A DNA stretch of 64,000 nucleotides. Origin: an uncultured Chloroflexota bacterium. GTDB taxonomy: Bacteria > Chloroflexota > Anaerolineae > Aggregatilineales > Phototrophicaceae. Below the pieces are notes generated by a model that had not been told where the DNA came from, did no database searches, and worked only from the letters and a program-made list of their open reading frames with translations. The translations under genes and the position numbers were made by a program. Positions 25,516 to 33,296 of the stretch are shown one piece after another (the first letter of the stretch is position 1; the number at the start of each line of letters is the position of its first letter). Where the stretch lies: NCBI GenBank assembly GCA_937974245.1, contig CALJKV010000040.1:20266-84265 (forward strand), given 5' to 3'.

Positions 25516-26565
25516 TTATTTTCCGTTTGCGGGTGGCAACAGCCAGATATGGGTTTTCGGTAGCTGGATCGGAATCGTATCGCCTTCCCGGATGTCAAGG
25601 TCTGCCGGGCCATGTGCCAGCCACTTGTTGCCGTCCACATCCAGCTGAACCTGCTTGTATGTGCCCATGTAGACCTGTGCCAACACCTTCACATGAATGA
25701 GGTTTTCGTCGCTGGTGGGAGCAAGATAGATGTCTTCAGGACGGACAGTTACCACAACCTTGCCATCCGGCTGCGTGACATGATCGGGCAGTATCGCCAG
25801 GCTACCCAGACCGGTCTCGACACAATCGCCACGCCGGGTTCCTGCCAGGAAATTATCATTGCGGAAGAAATGAGCGACTTCGGCAGAATTGGGACGCTCA
25901 TAAAACGCCTTTGGCACATCAAACTGCTGCAAGACGCCATCAAACATCAGGGCGATACGATCCGCCAGCATGACCGCCTCTTCCTGGTCATGGGTCACAA
26001 AGATGCTCGTGATATTCATCTCGCGTTGAATCGTGCGGATCAGCTCACGCATCTCCAGGCGCAGATTGGCGTCCAGGTTCGCCAGCGGCTCATCCAGCAG
26101 GAGCACATTAGGGCGGACGATCAGGGCACGTGCCAGGGCGATCCGCTGCTGCTGCCCCCCGGAAAGCTCATGCGGGCGGCGCGTTTCAAATCCCGGCAGA
26201 TGCACCAGTTCCAGCATTTCGCTCACCCGGCGGTCAATCTCTTTTTTAGAGATGCCCGCCATCTTGAGGCCAAAGCCGACATTCCTGGCAACATCCATCG
26301 TTGGAAATAACAGGTGCTTCTGGAACACCATGACCGCGCCGCGCTTCTCGGTAGGGACGGCAACCATGGATTTTCCATCAAATTGGACGTCGCCTTCCGA
26401 AGGCAGCAGCAAACCGGTAATCATCCGTAATGTAGTGGTTTTGCCACAACCGGAGGGCCCCAGAAAAGCGATTAGTTCGCCGGATTCCACCTCAAGATTG
26501 AGATTATTCACTGCGATTACATCATCAAAACGGCGGGTTAATCCCTTGAGCATTACGTGGGTCAT
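25516..26565 (-). CDS. ABC transporter ATP-binding protein (PotA/YnjD-like)
   Basis: 349 aa. Walker A GPSGCGKTT, signature LSGGQQQR, Walker B VLLLDEP and the switch His in FVTHDQEEA are all present, with a C-terminal TOBE-like domain (VTVRPEDIYLAP). It powers the importer formed with the two permeases and the binding protein encoded upstream. Its ATG overlaps the upstream permease stop by 4 bp. Length and TOBE domain are typical of polyamine, iron or thiamine-type importers. Confidence 0.93.
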   Translation of the reverse strand: MTHVMLKGLTRRFDDVIAVNNLNLEVESGELIAFLGPSGCGKTTTLRMITGLLLPSEGDVQFDGKSMVAVPTEKRGAVMVFQKHLLFPTMDVARNVGFGLKMAGISKKEIDRRVSEMLELVHLPGFETRRPHELSGGQQQRIALARALIVRPNVLLLDEPLANLDANLRLEMRELIRTIQREMNITSIFVTHDQEEAVMLADRIALMFDGVLQQFDVPKAFYERPNSAEVAHFFRNDNFLAGTRRGDCVETGLGSLAILPDHVTQPDGKVVVTVRPEDIYLAPTSDENLIHVKVLAQVYMGTYKQVQLDVDGNKWLAHGPADLDIREGDTIPIQLPKTHIWLLPPANGK

Positions 26566-27365
26566 AGTCGTCCAAATCCTCCCATCACGGCTGAGTCCTG
26601 ACCCAATTGACGAGAGGTGAAGATCAGCACCAGAATAGCCGGAGCCACAAAAACCAGGCTGATAGCGGCTGCGTTGGAATAGTTAATGCCGGTGATAAAG
26701 GGGAATAACACCACCGGTAAGGTGACAATAGTGCCGCCACCAATCAGCACAGTCGTGATGTACTGCCCCCAGGAAATCAGAAAAGTGAACATTGTGGCAA
26801 CCATCAATCCGGGTAAAATGCCGGGCAGTGTCACATTCAGGAAAACGCGGATCGGCCCGGCTCCCAGCGTCCTCGCGGTGTCTTCCAGCTCAGTGCCGTA
26901 ATTGGAAAACACACTGACCATGACGAGTACCATATAGGGAATACAGGGGATGAGATGTACCAGGCTGACCCCGATAAATGTGTTCGTCAGGTGAAGGCGA
27001 ATGAACAACTGGTGGATACCCAGTGTCGAGACGATACCCGGCACGATAATCGGCACCATCAGCAGCCACTCAATAATGCCCTTCCCTTTAAAGTCGTTCA
27101 AGGCGATGGCCCGCGCCGCTGGCAACCCCACCAGGATTGAGAGAATGCATACGAACACGGCGATTTCCAGGCTGTTCATGAATCCTTCAACGACTCGGGA
27201 TGAAGGGGAAAACACATATTCCCAGGATGACATACTCCATTCCGTTGGCAGAAGTGAAGGGAATAACCAGCGGTGCGCAAGTGACCAGATAATCTGTGGA
27301 ATGACCGGCAGCGCCACGCCCAATACAATGGCGATGATGGCTATCCAGCGAAACATTCTTTGCAT
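26562..27365 (-). CDS. ABC transporter permease (second subunit, YnjC/PotC-like)
   Basis: 267 aa with about six membrane segments and the cytoplasmic EAA-loop pattern (ELEDTARTLGAGPIRVFLNVTLPGILPG). GAGG lies 8 nt before the ATG. The gene overlaps the ATPase gene by 4 bp and follows the first permease by 18 bp. With the 27384-28256 protein it forms the membrane channel of the importer at the head of the 20-kb operon. Confidence 0.9.
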   Translation of the reverse strand: MQRMFRWIAIIAIVLGVALPVIPQIIWSLAHRWLFPSLLPTEWSMSSWEYVFSPSSRVVEGFMNSLEIAVFVCILSILVGLPAARAIALNDFKGKGIIEWLLMVPIIVPGIVSTLGIHQLFIRLHLTNTFIGVSLVHLIPCIPYMVLVMVSVFSNYGTELEDTARTLGAGPIRVFLNVTLPGILPGLMVATMFTFLISWGQYITTVLIGGGTIVTLPVVLFPFITGINYSNAAAISLVFVAPAILVLIFTSRQLGQDSAVMGGFGRL

Positions 27366-27383
27366 CGGTATGTCCTCTTTGCG

Positions 27384-28256
27384 TTATGACTCGACCGCGT
27401 ATTTGGCAAGACGCTTATATGCCACCAGCAGGAAAATGGCAACGACCGCCAGAATCATGCTGATTGCCATAGCCTGGGGCCTTAAGGCGAGGTCAGGGTC
27501 CTGATAGTTTCGAAATGCCATAACCGGGAGTGTGGTCGGATGCCGGACACCGAGCAGAAGCGGTATTTCATAATTGGCGAAAACAAAGGCAAATACAATA
27601 ATTGAAGTTGACAGGATGCCCGGCAGCATCAGCGGGAAAAGCACATAACGAAACCGCTGCCAGCTATTCGCCCCCAGCGTGCGTGCGATTTCTTCGTACT
27701 GCGGGCCAACACTCTTCAGCACTGCCAGCACAACGACCCCGATAAAAGGCACTTCCTTCCATAAAAACGTCAACTGAATGGCGACCCCTGCCGTATCAAA
27801 TACCATGACCGGGAAATCACGCGGAGTCTGTGTCAGCCCTAGCGCGACCGAGCTGCGCGATAACAGACCACTCTGGCTGACCAACAGGACGATGCCGGTT
27901 GCCACAACCAGATGTGGGATTGGAATCGGCACCTGGTAGATAAGGGTCAGCAAGCGACTGCCCCGGAAAGTGTGCCGCAGAACGAGCGCAAACGCTACAG
28001 CCAGAACGGATGAAAACAACGTGCTCAAAAAGGCTAACCGGAACGTGAGCCAGAGCGAAGTAATAAAACCATCATCGGTGAGCACATCGCGGTAATAATC
28101 AAGCGTGAAATTATTCAGCCCGATTACTGGAAAATAGCCGACACTCTGCCCCACACCTGAGATCATCCCCCCGCCGAACAACACCACAATAATGGCAATT
28201 GCCGGGAAGAGCATCATAGGAACTCTCAGCTTTTCCATCAGCTTGAGTCGATTCAT
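27384..28256 (-). CDS. ABC transporter permease (first subunit)
   Basis: 290 aa with about six membrane helices and an EAA loop (EEIARTLGANSWQRFRYVLFPLMLPGI). The ATG at 28256 is preferred over the GTG two codons upstream because GAGGAG is 5 nt from it. A strong hairpin separates this gene from the binding-protein gene, so its translation level is probably lower than that of the binding protein. Confidence 0.9.
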   Translation of the reverse strand: MNRLKLMEKLRVPMMLFPAIAIIVVLFGGGMISGVGQSVGYFPVIGLNNFTLDYYRDVLTDDGFITSLWLTFRLAFLSTLFSSVLAVAFALVLRHTFRGSRLLTLIYQVPIPIPHLVVATGIVLLVSQSGLLSRSSVALGLTQTPRDFPVMVFDTAGVAIQLTFLWKEVPFIGVVVLAVLKSVGPQYEEIARTLGANSWQRFRYVLFPLMLPGILSTSIIVFAFVFANYEIPLLLGVRHPTTLPVMAFRNYQDPDLALRPQAMAISMILAVVAIFLLVAYKRLAKYAVES

Positions 28257-28273
28257 AGCCACTCCTCTTTAAC

Positions 28274-28301
28274 AGGATGGCCGGCCTTTACCGGCCATCC
28301 T
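28274..28301 (-). promoter_or_regulatory. Hairpin between binding-protein and permease genes
   Basis: Arms AGGATGGCCGG (28274-28284) and CCGGCCATCCT (28291-28301) pair perfectly over 11 bp around a 6-nt loop. No T-run follows on the minus strand; the permease Shine-Dalgarno comes directly after. Reads as a stabiliser or attenuator of the binding-protein mRNA. Confidence 0.65.
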
Positions 28302-28321
28302 GCGTGGTTCTGTGTGTGTGC

Positions 28322-29575
28322 TTAGTTTTCCAGGACGTTCTCAATCCATCCGGCTTCAATTGCAGTGACCCAGTCCCCATTCGGCTCTGGCAGCGCAGCA
28401 GCGGCCAGGATAGTCGGAGACAGTGTCGCCGGGTGCAGTTCCATATCAGCAACCGCCTGTTGGAATTCTTCTGAATACACGGCAGGTGAAATTGGCGATA
28501 ACCAGGCCCACTGCGCCGGGTCAACCAGTTTCAACTGGAATTCTTCAGAAAGAATGTAGTTGGCGATTACCATAGCGCCCGCCGGATTGGGGGAATTGAA
28601 GGGGATCGCAACGAAGTTGTTGTTGGAGATCGTTCCGGTATCAAACACGAAAGTGCGAATCGTCTCAGGGTAGATACCCTGCGCGATATTATTGGCGGCA
28701 TCAGCCGGGCCATAACCCATGCTGAACGCGATTTCCTGGTTCGCCAGCATACTATCCATAACTGTTGCCTCAGGATAGGTTTCGCCACCACGCCACAGAT
28801 TCGGCTCAATTGAATTCAGATATTCCCACACAGCGGGGGCATACTGGTCAAATACTTCCTGGTCGAATTCCCCAAGGAATGGTTCGGGGCCGCCGGCGAC
28901 CCAGTAGAATACGTGTCGCACGAACACACTACCGGTGAAATCAGGAAGTGCGGGATAAGTGAACAATCCAGGGTTCGCTTCAATCCAGGCTGTCAGGTCT
29001 TCAAAGGTTGTGGGCGGTTCTTCACCGACCAGCGCCGTGTTGTATTCCATCACGAATTGAGCGTGACCCCATGGCGATTCATAGCCATTCACCGGATAGC
29101 CAAAATCATAGGCGAGAGCAGGGTCTGCCCAATCAACATAAGTGGCGTTCGGAATGAATTCCGACCAGGGGCCATAGAGTAGCTCGGCGTCTGCCAGAGT
29201 GCGGAAGTTCTCACCGTTGATCCACATCAGATCAATAGCGCCTTGCTCAACACCGGCTGCGGCTTCGTTCAATACCTGGTCAACAAACAGTTCTGCACCG
29301 TTCGGGACGCGGTTCAGCGTAATGCCATACAATTCCTGTACCCGCTGGCCGATATCCGTATCCACGTCAGTGTTGATTTTGTCGCTGCCGCCCCACATCC
29401 ACCAGTTAACGGTAGTGCCTTCGGCTGCTGCCAGTACTTCTTCCCAGCTCGCAAAACCGGGAACTTCGCCGATAAGTTCATCCTGTGCCATAACTGCGCC
29501 AATAGCGACCAGGGTCAGGATGCTTAGCAGGGTGATCGCAAAAATTAGTTTGATACGCCTTGAGTTAAACACCAT
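28322..29575 (-). CDS. ABC substrate-binding protein, YnjB family
   Basis: 417 aa. A hydrophobic signal segment (~10-28) ends in VMAQDE, a likely signal peptidase site, so the protein is exported. The mature start has TTVNWWMWGGSDKINTDVD and the later GAIDLMWINGENFRTL and GYESPWGHAQF, which fit the YnjB family of binding proteins whose ligand is not established. It delivers substrate to the permease/ATPase encoded downstream. Because the same transcript encodes N-glycosidases, the ligand may be a nucleoside-like or glycosylated molecule. Confidence 0.85.
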   Translation of the reverse strand: MVFNSRRIKLIFAITLLSILTLVAIGAVMAQDELIGEVPGFASWEEVLAAAEGTTVNWWMWGGSDKINTDVDTDIGQRVQELYGITLNRVPNGAELFVDQVLNEAAAGVEQGAIDLMWINGENFRTLADAELLYGPWSEFIPNATYVDWADPALAYDFGYPVNGYESPWGHAQFVMEYNTALVGEEPPTTFEDLTAWIEANPGLFTYPALPDFTGSVFVRHVFYWVAGGPEPFLGEFDQEVFDQYAPAVWEYLNSIEPNLWRGGETYPEATVMDSMLANQEIAFSMGYGPADAANNIAQGIYPETIRTFVFDTGTISNNNFVAIPFNSPNPAGAMVIANYILSEEFQLKLVDPAQWAWLSPISPAVYSEEFQQAVADMELHPATLSPTILAAAALPEPNGDWVTAIEAGWIENVLEN

Positions 29576-29736
29576 TTATCTCCTCTAATAGACTATGTTT
29601 CTCTGAAAGCATTTTCTCGATGATCGATTCACGTTATTCTATGCACATACCCCCTCTGACTAGGTTCGGACATCTATCTTGTAGTCATTTTCGCCAAAGA
29701 TCAGCGAAATCCAGTAATCCACTCCGGGTCACAACG

Positions 29737-30585
29737 TTAAGCAACATGTTCTCGCAGAAACGCCAACGCCTCTTTTACATCAGCGTCCATGTCCTCACCC
29801 ACCAGGGGTCGCCATGTGTTGACGGTTCTACCTGTTTCAACATTCGGGTTGGGAAAAGTCTCAATGACCATCGTCCCCTGGTAATTAACTGCGTCTAATG
29901 CGGTCTTGATGGCGTCCCAGTTGATATGCCCCCGCCCTGGCAACTTGCGATTACTGGCCGCACAGTGGAAATGCCCGATGTGAGTTCCGGCCTGGCGAAT
30001 TGCGGCAGCCAGATCATCCTCTTCCATGTTCATATGATATGTGTCGAGTTGCAGTTTCACGGCAGGATGGTCAATCTGATGAAGGAACGATAGTCCCTCG
30101 GCTACAGTGTTGAACATGAAAGTCTCGAAGCGGTTGAGGATTTCCAGCGTGAGCGTTATGCCCAGATCACCGGCGATTTGGGCGATTTCTTTGAGTGCGG
30201 CGGCGCTGCGATCACGGTAAGGGCGCAGATCGCGCGTCTTGGGGAATTGCAACCAGGGAGCGTAGGTCACACCACCCAGAATGGGGCTGCCCAACTGTTG
30301 AGCGGTATCCAGGCAGCGCCGCAGATACTGAATCCCGGCGGCGCGGACACTGTCATCCGGGCTGGTGATGTCCGTCTGCAGACTCAACCCTGTGCTGCAA
30401 AAAACGCCCAGGTTAAGCCGATCCAATTCTGCGCGCATCCGGGGGACATCAATGGTTTCCGGCCCGGAAACAAAAGAGATTTCAACGCTGTCAAAACCGC
30501 AGTTCTTTGCTCTGGGGAAATAAGCAATCTGGTCGTCTATCCAGCGTTCAATCCAATAAAAAATTTCAATACCAATTTTTCGCAT
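29737..30585 (-). CDS. Ketose 3-epimerase-like TIM-barrel protein (DTE/DPE family)
   Basis: 282 aa from the ATG at 30585. The metal-binding and catalytic residues of D-tagatose/D-allulose 3-epimerases are present: Glu in LTLEILNRFET, Asp in LQLDTYHMNMEED, His in GHFHCAASNRKLPGRGH and Glu in MVIETFP. These enzymes invert C3 of free ketoses using Mn2+ or Co2+. It is the first gene of the operon, 161 bp before the binding-protein gene, with its own strong promoter and GntR operator upstream. It supports rare-ketose metabolism for the operon; hydroxypyruvate isomerase or inosose-type activities are alternatives. Confidence 0.82.
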   Translation of the reverse strand: MRKIGIEIFYWIERWIDDQIAYFPRAKNCGFDSVEISFVSGPETIDVPRMRAELDRLNLGVFCSTGLSLQTDITSPDDSVRAAGIQYLRRCLDTAQQLGSPILGGVTYAPWLQFPKTRDLRPYRDRSAAALKEIAQIAGDLGITLTLEILNRFETFMFNTVAEGLSFLHQIDHPAVKLQLDTYHMNMEEDDLAAAIRQAGTHIGHFHCAASNRKLPGRGHINWDAIKTALDAVNYQGTMVIETFPNPNVETGRTVNTWRPLVGEDMDADVKEALAFLREHVA

Positions 30586-30626
30586 TTGAGAGTGTATTAC
30601 CTTAAATAATCCAATTAATTTGAAAT

Positions 30627-30638
30627 CTGAAATTTCAG
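30627..30638. promoter_or_regulatory. Operator CTGAAATTTCAG (catabolic operon side)
   Basis: Perfect 12-bp palindrome located about +3 to +14 of the predicted minus-strand transcript (start near 30641). Same core as the site at 30855-30872, so most likely bound by the adjacent GntR regulator. Confidence 0.65.
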
Positions 30639-30647
30639 TTACAAGCA

Positions 30648-30675
30648 ATCATATCGCAAAACAGATGTTTGTCAA
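30648..30675 (-). promoter_or_regulatory. Strong sigma70-type promoter of the 20-kb catabolic operon
   Basis: TTGACA (30675-30670) and TATGAT (30653-30648) with a 16-bp spacer on the minus strand. It drives the epimerase-like gene and, by close gene spacing, everything to 10556. Confidence 0.7.
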
Positions 30676-30795
30676 ATCATCTGCGTGTTCTGTATAACCA
30701 TCGCAAGTTCAGGGTATTTGAACCTGATTCCCGCCGCAAAACCCCGATTTGAAGCCAGTTCAGCACTCAATTGAAATGTGATCTGTAAGTAATAA

Positions 30796-30824
30796 TTGAC
30801 AGACACCTGGGAATCTATTATGAT
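30796..30824 (+). promoter_or_regulatory. Strong sigma70-type promoter of the GntR gene
   Basis: TTGACA (30796-30801) and TATGAT (30819-30824) with a 17-bp spacer. Predicted start near 30831, with the operator 30855-30872 just downstream. Confidence 0.7.
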
Positions 30825-30854
30825 TTACAGGTAATTCTGCGCATAAAACCGGGC

Positions 30855-30872
30855 AAACTGAAATTTCAGTTT
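30855..30872. promoter_or_regulatory. Operator AAACTGAAATTTCAGTTT (GntR side)
   Basis: Perfect 18-bp palindrome, about +24 to +41 of the GntR transcript, where a bound repressor would block elongation. Shares its 12-bp core with 30627-30638. Confidence 0.7.
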
Positions 30873-30899
30873 GGCGTCTATCTGGAGATCATCTGACAA

Positions 30900-31607
30900 G
30901 TGTCTCGAAATACTCCCAGCCTCCAACCTGCTGCTATTCCTAACCTGAATGAGACAGTCTATGAGGCACTCAGGAAAGCAATTCTCCGCTACGACTTCTC
31001 GCCCGGCCAGCGGCTTGATCTGGCGGAACTGGAAGAAAGTCTGAAGGTCAGCCGGACCCCATTAAAAAATGCCCTGACCCGCCTGGAAGTGGCGGGATTG
31101 GTTCAAGTGCAGGCGCGACGGGGCACATTCGTCACCGAAATCAGCGCGGAAAAGCTGAACGAAGACTATAAGATCCGCAGTGCCTTTGAGCTTTATGTGG
31201 CACTCTGTCTTTACAAATACCTGACTCCTGAAGATTATGATTTCTTTGCCGAAATCGGCATCCAGATGGACGAACTGGCAGCCCTTGCCAGGAAAGATGG
31301 CTGGCAGTGTGTAATCCATGATTACCTGGAACTGGATCGCTCATTGCATGAACGTCTTGTCATCTGTGGCGGTACGCCACACATGGTTACGCTGTGGCAG
31401 CAAACCAATGTTCATATCCAGCTCGCACGCTTGTCCACCCGTTTTGAACCACACGATTTTGAGGCCATCCATTTTGAACACCGGCAGATTCTGGATGCTA
31501 TCCGGGACGGGTCACCGGAACGTCTGAACGCAACCTTGCTCAATCATCTGGAATCGTCCCGGCTGGGAGTCCAGCGGATTCTGACCGCATCATCGTCTGC
31601 CTCTTGA
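30900..31607 (+). CDS. GntR-family transcriptional regulator (FadR/FCD subfamily)
   Basis: 235 aa. Winged helix at the N-terminus (ETVYEALRKAILRYDFSPGQRLDLAELEES is the region; recognition helix around VSRTPLKNALTRLEVAGLV, then RRGTFVTE). The C-terminal all-helical FCD-like ligand domain contains the expected His/Asp pattern (LELDRSLHERLVICGG). The GTG at 30900 has GGAG upstream. Divergent from the catabolic operon with matching palindromes on both promoters, so it is probably a substrate-responsive repressor of that operon and of itself. It could also influence the polyamine-type operon that follows 298 bp downstream. Confidence 0.9.
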   Translation: MSRNTPSLQPAAIPNLNETVYEALRKAILRYDFSPGQRLDLAELEESLKVSRTPLKNALTRLEVAGLVQVQARRGTFVTEISAEKLNEDYKIRSAFELYVALCLYKYLTPEDYDFFAEIGIQMDELAALARKDGWQCVIHDYLELDRSLHERLVICGGTPHMVTLWQQTNVHIQLARLSTRFEPHDFEAIHFEHRQILDAIRDGSPERLNATLLNHLESSRLGVQRILTASSSAS

Positions 31608-31905
31608 ACTCGAATCCATCCTATGCTCATTGGAATAAAGTATAGTGCGGGGGAAACAGCAGTTCCCTAATCTTATTGCCTGTGAAGCAGCCTCTCACTT
31701 TGGAATCTGAGTGTGTCCAGAACGGAGTTTGTTCGCACAGTTCAGCCACCAATAACCGAAATTTGACCGCAACACAACTGCCAATAAAACTGGCATTCCG
31801 CGATTATTGCTCAAATATCCGTTCCTATGGTATAAAGACTGCTATCTTCGGAATAGCACGCCGGAGACACTCGAATAGTTCTTTATAAATGGGGAGTAAC
31901 GAATA
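31608..31905 (+). other. Intergenic region with possible promoter of the polyamine-type operon
   Basis: 298 bp without a credible gene. A candidate promoter is TTGCTC (31807-31812) and TATAAA (31831-31836) with an 18-bp spacer; the -35 match is weak. No palindrome like the GntR operator was found here. Confidence 0.35.
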
Positions 31906-33093
31906 ATGAGGAATGTTTTTGCACTTAGTCTCTTGGTCATTCTGTTAGTCGGCATTTCGATGGTAGCAGCTCAGGATAGTACGATGATGACATCCCTTGG
32001 TGATGGCGAAGGCGAAGTGTCAATCGTAGCGTGGGCCGGCTATATTGAGCGTGGCGAAACCGATCCTGCTTTTGACTGGGTCACAGATTTTGAAGCGGAA
32101 ACCGGCTGCATGGTTACGGTGAAAGTAGCAGCGACTTCCGATGAAATGGTGGCCCTGATGAATGAAGGCAGCTTTGATCTGGTGACGGCGTCAGGTGATG
32201 CCAGCTTGCGGTTGATCTACGGGAATCGTGTTCAGCCGATCAATACTGAGCTGGTTCCGAGCTGGTCAGCAGTAGATGAACGGCTGCAGAACGCACCCTG
32301 GTTCACGGTTGATAAAGATGGCGACGGTACAGCGGAACACTATGGTGTGCCCTATCAGTGGGGATCGAATGTCTTGATGTACAACACCGATGCCTTCGGA
32401 GACACACCACCGACCAGTTGGAGCGTAATTTTTGAAGAACAGACGCTCCCTGATGGTGAATCGAATGTGGGACGTGTACAGGCTTACGACGGCCCGATCT
32501 ATGTAGCCGACGCTGCCCTGTACCTCAAAGCACACAACCCCGAACTGGGCATCACCGATGTGTATTCGCTGGATCGGGATCAGTTCAATGCGGCGCTGGA
32601 TCTGCTGCGGCAGCAGCGCGAGTTGGTAGCGCGTTACTGGCATGATGCGTTCATCCAGATTGATGACTTCACGAATGAAGGTATTGTCGCATCCAGTTCC
32701 TGGCCGTTCCAGGTTAACCTGTTGAAGTTCGAGGGTGCGCCTATTGACAGTGTCATCCCCGAAGAGGGGGCGACAGGTTGGGCAGATACGACTATGATGA
32801 GCGCGACAGCCGCGCATCCTAACTGTGCTTACCTGTGGCTGGAGCATTCGTTAAATCCCAAACTGCAGGGCGACCTGGCGGCGTGGTTCGGTTCCGTACC
32901 ATCGGTGCCGGCGGCCTGTGATGGTAACGAACTGCTTGGGCCTGATGGTTGTACTGTCAACGGTATGGATGAATTCGAGCGCATTGACTTCTGGCGTACA
33001 CCAACTGCCACCTGTCAGGATGGACGCGGCGAAATCTGCGTACCCTACTACGAGTGGGTATCGGCCTATATCGGAGTCATTGGCGGACGCTAA
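31906..33093 (+). CDS. ABC substrate-binding protein, polyamine (PotD/PotF) type
   Basis: 395 aa. A signal peptide (FALSLLVILLVGISMVAAQD) indicates export. The mature protein carries VSIVAWAGYIERGE, DWVTDFEAETGCMV and the mid-protein GVPYQWGSNVLMYNTDAF, features of spermidine/putrescine-type binding proteins. It is the first gene of an operon with an aldehyde dehydrogenase and PotA-, PotB- and PotC-like subunits, so the ligand is likely a polyamine or related amine. A hairpin follows the stop codon. Confidence 0.88.
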   Translation: MRNVFALSLLVILLVGISMVAAQDSTMMTSLGDGEGEVSIVAWAGYIERGETDPAFDWVTDFEAETGCMVTVKVAATSDEMVALMNEGSFDLVTASGDASLRLIYGNRVQPINTELVPSWSAVDERLQNAPWFTVDKDGDGTAEHYGVPYQWGSNVLMYNTDAFGDTPPTSWSVIFEEQTLPDGESNVGRVQAYDGPIYVADAALYLKAHNPELGITDVYSLDRDQFNAALDLLRQQRELVARYWHDAFIQIDDFTNEGIVASSSWPFQVNLLKFEGAPIDSVIPEEGATGWADTTMMSATAAHPNCAYLWLEHSLNPKLQGDLAAWFGSVPSVPAACDGNELLGPDGCTVNGMDEFERIDFWRTPTATCQDGRGEICVPYYEWVSAYIGVIGGR

Positions 33094-33114
33094 TCCACAA
33101 GCGGTATCAACTGG

Positions 33115-33152
33115 GGGGTGGGACACTGGCCGTGTTGGCCGTGTCTCACCCC
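33115..33152 (+). promoter_or_regulatory. Hairpin between binding-protein and aldehyde dehydrogenase genes
   Basis: Arms GGGGTGGGACAC (33115-33126) and GTGTCTCACCCC (33141-33152) pair over 12 bp with one G-U wobble; the loop contains a further GGCC/GGCC pairing. No T-run follows. It probably raises binding-protein mRNA over the distal genes. Confidence 0.6.
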
Positions 33153-33296
33153 ATCCAATACCCATCTGCTGCCTTAAGATCGCTTCGCTTACACAATTTT
33201 TTTCATCTATCACCGGTAGCGAAGCAAGAGAAGTACGTGTTTGTGTCAGCCTCTTATCGGATTATCTATAGACAAAAATATGTACGAGGGATTTTT

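Larger units (their letters stand above)
30586..30899. promoter_or_regulatory. Divergent regulatory region between catabolic operon and GntR gene
   Basis: Two outward promoters, each with a CTGAAATTTCAG palindrome near its start point, fill this 314-bp gap. No gene is seen. The arrangement fits a GntR repressor controlling both the catabolic operon and itself. Confidence 0.7.

Noticed and set aside
31604..31640. Possible tRNA-like TCGAATCC segment after the GntR gene
   Set aside because: No cloverleaf arms could be built around it.
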